A DNA stretch of 8,485 nucleotides from Alphaproteobacteria bacterium (lineage in GTDB: Bacteria; Pseudomonadota; Alphaproteobacteria; UBA8366). Location of the stretch: contig JABJCS010000385.1 in assembly GCA_018665505.1 (NCBI GenBank), positions 1 through 8,485 of the forward strand, read 5' to 3'. Of this stretch, positions 1-5,754 are shown piece after piece (the first letter of the stretch is position 1; every line of letters begins with the position of its first letter). The notes below the pieces were generated by a model. The model ran no database searches. It was not told the DNA's origin and saw only the letters and a program-made list of their open reading frames with translations. Made by a program: the position numbers and the translations under genes.

Positions 1-576
1 GGCGGCCGTGTCTTCGCTGATATTGCCTCCATGCGTCATGCGGAGAAAGCCATCGCAACCGGTGTTGATGGATTGATCCTGCTGACGGCGGGTGCGGGCG
101 GTCAGACCGGTTGGGCGAATCCGTTCGCTTTTGTCCGTGCGGTTCGCGAAATTTTCGATGGCCCGGTCGTCCTCTCGGGCGGCATTAGTGATGGCGTGGC
201 ATTGAAAGCGGCGATCACGCTCGGCTGCGATTTGGCGTATATGGGAACACGATTCATCGCGACCCAAGAGAGCATGGCGGTTGAAGGGTACAAGGATATG
301 CTGGTCTCGTCATCGCTGGACGATGTCATGCTCAGCAGTGCGTTCACCGGATTGCCGGCGAGCAAATTACGCCCTTCGATCGTGGCTGCCGGCCTCGACC
401 CCGACGCCTTGCCGGAACGAGGCATGATCAATGTCTCGGAGGACATCAATCCGGACAAACGCCCCAAGCGCTGGAAAGACATTTGGTCAGCTGGGCATTC
501 AGTCTCGGGTGTAAAGGATTTACCGGCGGTGGCCGATTTGGTGGACCGGGTGGCGCGCGAGTTTGAGGCAGCCTAA
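1..576 (+). CDS. Nitronate monooxygenase-family FMN protein, 5'-truncated
   Basis: The frame is open from base 1, so this is the C-terminal 191 residues of a protein whose start lies upstream; the ATG at 31 is internal. It has the second half of an FMN-binding TIM barrel of the 2-nitropropane dioxygenase/nitronate monooxygenase (NMO) family: the loop GAGGQTG (fragment residues 31-37), a phosphate-binding strand VVLSGGIS (about 56-63), and the strand MGTRFIATQES (about 81-91). The tail around RWKDIWSAG is typical of NMO-like proteins. Family members oxidise alkyl nitronates with O2, or act as NADH:quinone or enoyl reductases, in the cytoplasm. Gln35 stands where many relatives carry the GGH histidine, so true nitronate oxidation is uncertain. 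It lies 28 bp before an SDR gene on the same strand and is probably co-transcribed with it. The family is secure; the substrate is unknown. Confidence 0.88.
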   Translation, partial: GGRVFADIASMRHAEKAIATGVDGLILLTAGAGGQTGWANPFAFVRAVREIFDGPVVLSGGISDGVALKAAITLGCDLAYMGTRFIATQESMAVEGYKDMLVSSSLDDVMLSSAFTGLPASKLRPSIVAAGLDPDALPERGMINVSEDINPDKRPKRWKDIWSAGHSVSGVKDLPAVADLVDRVAREFEAA

Positions 577-604
577 GCGGCGGAACAAACAAAGGAAATG
601 AGAC

Positions 605-1393
605 ATGACCGGACGGCTCGACGGTAAGGTAATCATCATCGCGGGCGCGGCGTCGCGCGGCGAAGGTGTCGGCACCGGCAAGGCGATGGCGGTATTATCC
701 GCGCGGGAAGGGGCAAAGGTCGTTCTCGTTAATCGGACCCCGGAGCGAGCTGAATTACTGCGGGAAGAAATCCTCTCCGAGGGCGGAGATGCAATGGTCT
801 TCACCGGCGATGTCAGCCAGGAGGAAGACGCTCATGCCATGGTTGCGGCGGCGGAGGAACGTTACGGCAAGGTCACGGGGCTGGTGAACAACGTCGGCGG
901 CGGCAGCCCCGGCACCGTGGTGGAGATTGCCGAGGAAGATTGGGACCGCGTCGTCCAGATTAATTTGAAGACTGCGATGCAGGGCACCAAGGCGGCCATC
1001 CCGGCGATGCTGCGGTCCGGTGGCGGGTCGATCATCAATATCTCGTCGATCGTCGGTGCTGCCGGCATGATCGCGGATACGGGCTCGGCGGCGTACGCCA
1101 CTGCGAAAGCGGCTTTGCACGGGCTCACGCACTCAACAGCGGCCAATTACGTCACACAAGGTATCCGCTGTAATTGCATCATCGTTGGCACTGTGGAGAC
1201 GCCAATGGTGGCGCATCTCGGTGACGAAGCGTTACAGCGCCGCGTTGACATGGTGCCCATGCAGACAAAAGGCACCGGTTGGGATATCGGCCATGCAGCC
1301 GTCTACTTGTTGTCGGACGAAGCGCGTTGGGTGACGGCGGTGAATTTGCCGGTCGACGGCGGGTTGATCGGCTTGCGGACCTGGCCGCGCTAA
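605..1393 (+). CDS. SDR-family NAD(P)-dependent oxidoreductase
   Basis: A complete classical short-chain dehydrogenase/reductase of 262 residues, near the usual 250. The ATG is preceded by AAAGGA at 591-596, 8 bp upstream. Visible motifs are an N-terminal Rossmann glycine loop (residues 14-27), an acidic residue at Asp69 (GDV), NNVG at 95-98, Asn120, the ISS serines 147-148, the catalytic pair Tyr164 and Lys168 (YATAK), and a C-terminal PVDGG (about 249-253). The glycine loop is longer than the standard TGxxxGxG, reading roughly GAASRGEGVGTGKA; I recall a similar extended loop (GSRGxGVGxGKA) in a group of bacterial SDRs. Asn43-Arg44 after the second beta strand is compatible with NADP preference, but that is only suggestive. 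Such enzymes interconvert secondary alcohols and ketones in the cytoplasm. Its position after the NMO-like gene suggests one operon. The substrate cannot be read from the sequence. Confidence 0.93.
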   Translation: MTGRLDGKVIIIAGAASRGEGVGTGKAMAVLSAREGAKVVLVNRTPERAELLREEILSEGGDAMVFTGDVSQEEDAHAMVAAAEERYGKVTGLVNNVGGGSPGTVVEIAEEDWDRVVQINLKTAMQGTKAAIPAMLRSGGGSIINISSIVGAAGMIADTGSAAYATAKAALHGLTHSTAANYVTQGIRCNCIIVGTVETPMVAHLGDEALQRRVDMVPMQTKGTGWDIGHAAVYLLSDEARWVTAVNLPVDGGLIGLRTWPR

Positions 1394-1408
1394 TCTCCCT
1401 CGGCCCAG

Positions 1409-1431
1409 CCCTTTCCCGCTATGGGAGAGGG
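1409..1431. terminator. GC-rich hairpin between convergent genes, possible bidirectional terminator or REP-like repeat
   Basis: A 9-bp stem (1409-1417 with 1423-1431, one G-T wobble) encloses the loop gctat. It sits in the 54-bp gap between the SDR stop on the plus strand and the stop of the beta-propeller gene on the minus strand, a natural place for a shared terminator. No good T tract follows on either strand, so intrinsic termination is uncertain. The arms (cccTttccc/gggagaggg) resemble the short CCCTCTCCC/GGGAGAGGG palindromes dispersed in many proteobacterial genomes, so it may be a degenerate copy of such a repeat. Confidence 0.5.
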
Positions 1432-1447
1432 TTAGACGGCTGTTCAC

Positions 1448-2509
1448 CTACGTGCAAGCGACCGCATAGATACCCTGTACGCCGCCCGGCAGCTCGCTCT
1501 GGGTCCACGTCTTGCCGCCATCTTCGGTGCCGAAGACTCGCCCACGACGCGCACCGGCGTAGACACGATCCGCGCTCGCGGCACTTTGGCCGATATGCAT
1601 CATCGTGCTGTTGACGTCGACATCATTGTCAAAGCGCGTCCAGCTCTCGCCGAAATCCGTGCTCTTATAGACCGACCCGGCATCGCTGACCGACGCGACG
1701 CTGAGTGCGGAGTACATGGTGTCTGGATCATGGACCGAGACCTGGACGTCGCGGGCGTAGGTCAACGGGGAGTGTTTGCCGACACCCATTTCGCTCCAAG
1801 TTTCGCCTTTATCATCGCTGCGGAAAAGGCCCATCCGCGTCGCGTGAACCAAGGTGCCGGGCCGTGTTGGACTGATCGTTGTCGCGTGCGTGTCCATCAT
1901 ACCTTCCGTGTCCGTATCGCTGCCAATCCGGCTCCGTAGATGATCTTGTTCGGCCAGGTCCATCAGACCGCCGCCGATATCTTCCCATGTGTCGCCGCCG
2001 TCGAGACTGCGCACAAGGCCGCCGACCTCAACACCAACGTACACTTCGTCAGGATTGCTCGGGTCCAAACACATACGGACGGTCCGGCTTGGGAAGCCCA
2101 TCCGGCAAAGGCCCGCGGGCTCTGGGATGTTCATCTCAGTCCAACTCTTTCCACCGTTCTCGCTGCGAAAGGCTCCCTGATCCTGCGTTCCGGCGTAGAG
2201 AATATTGGCGTCTGTCGGATGCAGTAGAATTGACCACGTGACGGCGTTATCGCTGGGCAATGGAAGGGCAGTCCAACTGTCGCCACCATCGTCGCTGCGA
2301 TAGGGGCCGACTTGTGTGCCCACAAAGACGCGGTCCTGATCATTGGGGTCAATAACGATGGCGCGGACTTCCGTGTCATCGGGCAAGCCGTTATTCGTGA
2401 TGTGTTCCCACGCTCCCGTGTTTGGCTTCATTCGGAAAAGCCCGAAGAGGTGATCTTTATTCTTCGCTGCCGACCATTTCGCCGCGCCTGCAAATACCGT
2501 CGATTCCAT
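1448..2509 (-). CDS. BNR/Asp-box repeat beta-propeller protein
   Basis: A 353-residue protein made of six visible Asp-box repeats of the form S/T-x-D/E-x-G-x-S/T-W: residues 72-79, 116-123, 168-175, 231-238, 283-290 and 328-335. Spacing of about 40-65 residues fits a six- or seven-bladed propeller as in sialidase/sortilin/WD40-YVTN-like folds; a degenerate turn near residues 29-36 may belong to another blade. No sialidase arginine triad or RIP motif is evident, so a sialidase call is not supported. The N-terminus shows no signal peptide or membrane segment, so a cytoplasmic location is most likely, unusual for many Asp-box proteins. The start is well fixed by AGGAGG at 2515-2520, 5 bp before the ATG. 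It is the second gene after the Ldh2-type dehydrogenase, 37 bp downstream, probably in one transcript. Role unknown; binding or scaffolding is a guess. Confidence 0.88.
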   Translation of the reverse strand: MESTVFAGAAKWSAAKNKDHLFGLFRMKPNTGAWEHITNNGLPDDTEVRAIVIDPNDQDRVFVGTQVGPYRSDDGGDSWTALPLPSDNAVTWSILLHPTDANILYAGTQDQGAFRSENGGKSWTEMNIPEPAGLCRMGFPSRTVRMCLDPSNPDEVYVGVEVGGLVRSLDGGDTWEDIGGGLMDLAEQDHLRSRIGSDTDTEGMMDTHATTISPTRPGTLVHATRMGLFRSDDKGETWSEMGVGKHSPLTYARDVQVSVHDPDTMYSALSVASVSDAGSVYKSTDFGESWTRFDNDVDVNSTMMHIGQSAASADRVYAGARRGRVFGTEDGGKTWTQSELPGGVQGIYAVACT

Positions 2510-2514
2510 AACAC

Positions 2515-2520
2515 CCTCCT
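2515..2520 (-). promoter_or_regulatory. Strong Shine-Dalgarno (AGGAGG) for the beta-propeller gene
   Basis: On the minus strand AGGAGG is placed 5 bp before the ATG at 2509. It is the closest match to the anti-SD consensus among the minus-strand genes here and fixes the start of the downstream protein. It lies in the 37-bp gap after the dehydrogenase stop codon at 2547-2549. Confidence 0.8.
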
Positions 2521-2546
2521 CTGAACAAATATCAGTTTCTATTGAT

Positions 2547-3560
2547 CTAGGTCGATCCGCCCGGAATTTCCCGCAACTGATCTATAAGGATGCGCGGAAT
2601 GGTGATGCCGTCACGGGCAGCCGCTCGCCTCAAGTCGTATCGGCGCAGGCCGGGAAGCCGGGTGCCGGGCTGCTCGGTTATCGCCGTCACTAAATCCTCC
2701 AATCGAGCGCCAAACCCACCGGCGGAAAATGGGCCCGGATCAATAGCGATCAGGAACTGTCCGACATGCGGCGGCTCACCGTCACCGTCAAAGAAGGACC
2801 TCGCCTCGAAGCCGAATTGGGACGATGTCAGGGCGGCTGCGAAAATTTCGACCATCAGCGCGAGCTGTGCCCCTTTGGCGTCGCCCATCGCCAACATCGC
2901 ACCGCCGAGCGCCGCCTTGGGGTCGGTCGTCGGATTGCCATCCTTGTCGACCGCCCAGCCTTCGGGGATGGCTTCGCCCTTTTGTGCGGCGGCGTTAATT
3001 TTACCCCGCGCGACCTTCGAAAGGCTCATATCGATCACGAGAGGGTCACCTTCTTGGCGCGGTGCGGCAAAGGCTAGCGGATTGGTGCCGAACAAGGGTC
3101 TGGCCCCGCCCCATGGTGCAATCGCATGCGGTGTATTGCCGAAGCTGAGGGCAATCAATCCTTTCCTGGCAAGGGCCTCCACCGGATGTCCGGCCACGCC
3201 GGAGTGGTGTGAGTTCGCGACTGCCGCCGCCGCGATGCCGGTCTCATGGGCCAGGCTTGCGAGGCCTTCAACCGCGAGATTGAGAGCGGGAACGGCAAAC
3301 CCGCTCCGCGCATCGACGCGGATCGCGGCGGTTCCAACCTGTTCCGAGGACGGTTGGGCGCAACCGTCCACTTTGCCCGACTTCGACTGCGCGGCGTAGG
3401 ACGGAATGCGGGAGAGTCCGTGCCCTTTCTGGCCATCGGCTTCGGCGCGTGTCAGAGCGTCTGCCACCTGCGCCGCGTTCGCGTCGCTCGTGCGGTGCGC
3501 GACGAGAATGCGGCTCATCCAGTCGCGCAAATCGTCCAGAGTTATGATCAAGTCATCCAT
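2547..3560 (-). CDS. Malate/L-lactate dehydrogenase-family (Ldh2) NAD(P)-dependent oxidoreductase
   Basis: A 337-residue protein of the Ldh2/MDH-2 family, whose fold is distinct from classical Rossmann LDH/MDH. Members oxidise or reduce 2-hydroxyacids or cyclic imino acids (malate, lactate, ureidoglycolate, sulfolactate, piperideine-2-carboxylate). Visible family motifs are GHGLSR (46-51, with His47 and Arg51), NSHHSG (116-121, His119 as the likely catalytic histidine), FGTNPLAFAAP (157-167), DMSLS (177-181), the glycine-rich GNPTTDP (208-214), and the helix with MGDAKGAQLALMVEI (225-239). The frame is open upstream to an ATG at 3698, but that start would add a non-homologous basic leader and overlap the divergent gene. 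The ATG at 3558-3560 gives MDDLIITLDDL and normal family length, with GGGAGAGAG upstream on the coding strand. It is first in a two-gene minus unit with the beta-propeller gene. Exact substrate unknown. Confidence 0.92.
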   Translation of the reverse strand: MDDLIITLDDLRDWMSRILVAHRTSDANAAQVADALTRAEADGQKGHGLSRIPSYAAQSKSGKVDGCAQPSSEQVGTAAIRVDARSGFAVPALNLAVEGLASLAHETGIAAAAVANSHHSGVAGHPVEALARKGLIALSFGNTPHAIAPWGGARPLFGTNPLAFAAPRQEGDPLVIDMSLSKVARGKINAAAQKGEAIPEGWAVDKDGNPTTDPKAALGGAMLAMGDAKGAQLALMVEIFAAALTSSQFGFEARSFFDGDGEPPHVGQFLIAIDPGPFSAGGFGARLEDLVTAITEQPGTRLPGLRRYDLRRAAARDGITIPRILIDQLREIPGGST

Positions 3561-3570
3561 GTTGTGGCAC

Positions 3571-3606
3571 TCTCTCCCATTGGCAGCGGCTCGTTTGCAG
3601 GAGAGA
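3571..3606. promoter_or_regulatory. Inverted repeat in divergent promoter region, possible operator
   Basis: TCTCTCC (3571-3577) is matched by GGAGAGA (3600-3606), a perfect 7-bp dyad with a 22-bp spacer, centred between the two divergent genes. It overlaps the proposed -35/-10 region for the plus-strand gene. One arm also serves as the purine-rich sequence before the minus-strand dehydrogenase start, so part of the symmetry could reflect SD-like sequence rather than a protein-binding site. Confidence 0.3.
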
Positions 3607-3608
3607 AT
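3580..3608 (+). promoter_or_regulatory. Candidate sigma70-like promoter for the arylmalonate decarboxylase-like/Rieske operon
   Basis: TTGGCA (3580-3585, 5/6 to TTGACA) is followed by a 17-bp spacer and GAGAAT (3603-3608, 4/6 to TATAAT). This would start transcription near 3615, about 20 bp before the ATG at 3637, with AAGGGG at 3625-3630 as ribosome site. The spacing is ideal but the -10 is imperfect and only 76 bp are available. No convincing -35/-10 pair was found for the minus-strand gene in the same gap. Confidence 0.35.
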
Positions 3609-3636
3609 AGGCGAGCAACGCCTTAAGGGGTAGGAA

Positions 3637-4395
3637 ATGAAAGAAGAACGATGGATCGGTGAGCGAGCGCGGATCGGGATTGCGATCCCGTCGACCAATA
3701 TCGCCGTCGAGTACGATTGTCAGCGCATTATTCCCGAGGGTGTCACTTGGCATTTTGGGCGCTTTTTCATCGAGGTTCGGGACCTCTCGGACGATGCGGG
3801 GTTTTTACGGTTCGTCGCCGCAATTCAGGACACGATTCCATTGTCGATGCGCGACCTAGTCACGGCGGAGATCACTTACGCGATGATGGGCATGTCCGCG
3901 GAGACCTTCTGGGGTGGGCGTGCCGGTAATGCAGCGTTCCAGGCTGGCATACGAGAGATCATCGGCCCGGACATGGGTCTAACCACGGGCGCTGAAGCCG
4001 CTGATGCGGCGTTGAAGGCGTTCGGTATTAAGGACATCGCAGTTTTGACACCGTATCAGCCGGTGGCGGATGAGCAGGTGCGGACCTTCTTCGGCGAATC
4101 TGGTTACAACATAAAACGCTTGCACGGCCTCAAATGCGACAGCGCCCATGGCATCGCGAACACGCCGCGCGCGCAGGTCTTGGATGTGGTGATGAACGAG
4201 CTCGACGGTGACGATATCGATGCTATCGTTCAGGTCGGCACGAACCTCAGCACTATCGATATATTCCCGACACTTGAGCACCAACTCGGTAAGCCGATGA
4301 TCGCCATTAACGTGGCCTTGATCTGGCATGCCCTGAGAGCGGCCGGCATCGATGATAAATTCTTTGGTAGAGGCCGGTTGCTGGAGGAATTTTAG
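3637..4395 (+). CDS. Arylmalonate decarboxylase/maleate isomerase-family protein lacking both catalytic Cys positions
   Basis: A 252-residue protein of the Asp/Glu racemase superfamily, closest in motifs to arylmalonate decarboxylase (AMDase) and maleate cis-trans isomerase. Evidence: the N-terminal IAIPSTNIAVE (15-25, with the conserved PS-x-N), AMMGMSAETFWGG (82-94) aligning with the dioxyanion-hole loop MGTS of AMDase, Tyr140 in LTPY, and GTNLSTIDIFPTLEHQLGKP (201-220) aligning with the second catalytic loop. Racemases and maleate isomerases use Cys in both loops; AMDase keeps only the second (Cys188). Here the aligned residues appear to be Gly85 and Gly201. The only cysteines are Cys28 and Cys167, neither in an expected catalytic position. 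The protein may therefore use different chemistry, or none. The start has AAGGGG 6 bp upstream. It is the first gene of a run with two Rieske oxygenases, 44 bp before the first. The family call is by motif memory, without an alignment. Confidence 0.85.
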   Translation: MKEERWIGERARIGIAIPSTNIAVEYDCQRIIPEGVTWHFGRFFIEVRDLSDDAGFLRFVAAIQDTIPLSMRDLVTAEITYAMMGMSAETFWGGRAGNAAFQAGIREIIGPDMGLTTGAEAADAALKAFGIKDIAVLTPYQPVADEQVRTFFGESGYNIKRLHGLKCDSAHGIANTPRAQVLDVVMNELDGDDIDAIVQVGTNLSTIDIFPTLEHQLGKPMIAINVALIWHALRAAGIDDKFFGRGRLLEEF

Positions 4396-4439
4396 AGCAT
4401 ACTACTTTATCACAACGGAATTGAGCGGAGCGCAAAGCA

Positions 4440-5753
4440 ATGTTGACGGCGGAAGAAAACGATCTGCTAACGGAAACTGGACCGGAGACACCGATGGGTC
4501 AGTATTTCCGGCGCTTTTGGCAACCGGCCATGCTGTCCGAGGAACTGCCGGAACGTGACGGATCGCCGATCCGGGTCACTATCTTGGACGAAGAAATGGT
4601 CGCCTTTCGCGATTCCAACGGCGATGTCGGATTGGTCGACACGAAATGCCCGCACCGGGGCGCCGATATGTATTTCGGGCGCAATGAGGAATGCGGACTG
4701 CGCTGTGTCTATCACGGATGGAAATTTGATGTGAATGGAAAGGCGGTCGACCTGCCCAACGTTCCACCCGGTGTCCGCCATCATGAGACGGTACGCATTA
4801 AATCTTATCCGACCCGCGAGTTCGGCGGAATCGTTTGGGCCTATATGGGCCCGGCTTTGGATATCTTACCGGAATTGCCGGAACTTGAGTTCGGGTTCGT
4901 CGACGACGCGAAACGCTTTGTCACTAAGCAACTGATGGAATGCAATTGGGCGCAGGTCATGGAGGGCGATCTGGATACGTCGCATTTCTCTTTCCTGCAC
5001 ATGCCGGCGCCGAACGTGCCGTCGAACGAGAATCCGGACGCGCCTGTCGACGAGCGGCGGATGCGCTGGATTCGCCGAGACCCGATGCCGAAGTTTTCCA
5101 TTCTGGAGCATGATGTCGGTTTCGTCGTTGGCGGTGCGCGGTCGACCGATGAGGCGGATGAGCGCTATTGGCGTATGACCCAATACTCGTTGCCCGCCAA
5201 CGGCACCGGCCCTTCGACCATGCCGGGCGAGACGTATTACGGCTTCACCCTGGTGCCTGTCACCGACACTTCGTGCTGGATGTATTGCTATGCCTGGAAC
5301 CCGGATCGCGATCTGGGCGAGGCCGAGCGGACAAAGCTGGAAACCACCGGCCATGGCATTATTGCCGAGACGGATGAGCACTACATGCCATTGCGCAATC
5401 GATCGAACGATTACGAGATCGACCGCGCCGTGCAGAAGAACCAGACCTTTACTGGCGTGAAGGGCTTGGCGGAACAGGATATCATGATCCAGCAGAGCCA
5501 AGGCTTTATCGTGGACCGCACGCGGGAGAACCTGACGGCGACGGATGCGGCCATTGTTCGGTTCCGGCGTACCGTGTTGGAGGGCGCGCGTGCGTTGGCG
5601 GAAAACGATATCGAACCGGAAGCGCCATGGCAGCACGAAGCTTACCGGACGCGGCCCGGCAGCTGGTTTGCGACGGAAGGGATGGAGTTCGAAGAGGTCC
5701 TGGTGGCTCGGTTTGGCCATGAACGGGGTCGCGTATTGAGTGAGGCCGACTGA
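4440..5753 (+). CDS. Rieske non-heme iron oxygenase alpha subunit, copy 1
   Basis: A 437-residue ring-hydroxylating oxygenase alpha subunit, in the size class of phthalate 4,5-dioxygenase-type enzymes. The Rieske [2Fe-2S] motif is complete (Cys70, His72, Cys89, His92). The mononuclear iron site is visible as EGDLDTSHFSFLH (175-187), with bridging Asp179 and ligands His182 and His187; Asp347 in AEQDIM is the likely third ligand, followed by QQSQG and the DRTRENL region typical of this group. No beta-subunit gene accompanies it, consistent with alpha-only enzymes. Members insert oxygen into aromatic or related substrates, using electrons from a separate reductase that is not in this window. The start is preceded by CGGAG at 4426-4430, 9 bp upstream. 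It lies 44 bp after the AMDase-like gene and its stop is one base from copy 2, so translational coupling is likely. Substrate unknown. Confidence 0.95.
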   Translation: MLTAEENDLLTETGPETPMGQYFRRFWQPAMLSEELPERDGSPIRVTILDEEMVAFRDSNGDVGLVDTKCPHRGADMYFGRNEECGLRCVYHGWKFDVNGKAVDLPNVPPGVRHHETVRIKSYPTREFGGIVWAYMGPALDILPELPELEFGFVDDAKRFVTKQLMECNWAQVMEGDLDTSHFSFLHMPAPNVPSNENPDAPVDERRMRWIRRDPMPKFSILEHDVGFVVGGARSTDEADERYWRMTQYSLPANGTGPSTMPGETYYGFTLVPVTDTSCWMYCYAWNPDRDLGEAERTKLETTGHGIIAETDEHYMPLRNRSNDYEIDRAVQKNQTFTGVKGLAEQDIMIQQSQGFIVDRTRENLTATDAAIVRFRRTVLEGARALAENDIEPEAPWQHEAYRTRPGSWFATEGMEFEEVLVARFGHERGRVLSEAD

Positions 5754-5754
5754 G

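Noticed and set aside
2590..3399. Plus-strand open frame (269 codons) opposite the Ldh2 dehydrogenase
   Set aside because: Antisense to a gene with clear family motifs; composition is rich in Ser/Pro/Ala/Arg with no domain.
3561..3698. Upstream ATG extension of the Ldh2 gene to 3698
   Set aside because: The extra 46 residues do not resemble the family N-terminus and would overlap the divergent gene; the start at 3560 gives normal family length.
5740..5754. GTG start for the second Rieske gene
   Set aside because: The ATG at 5755 matches the start of the paralogue exactly and has GAGG at a usable distance.
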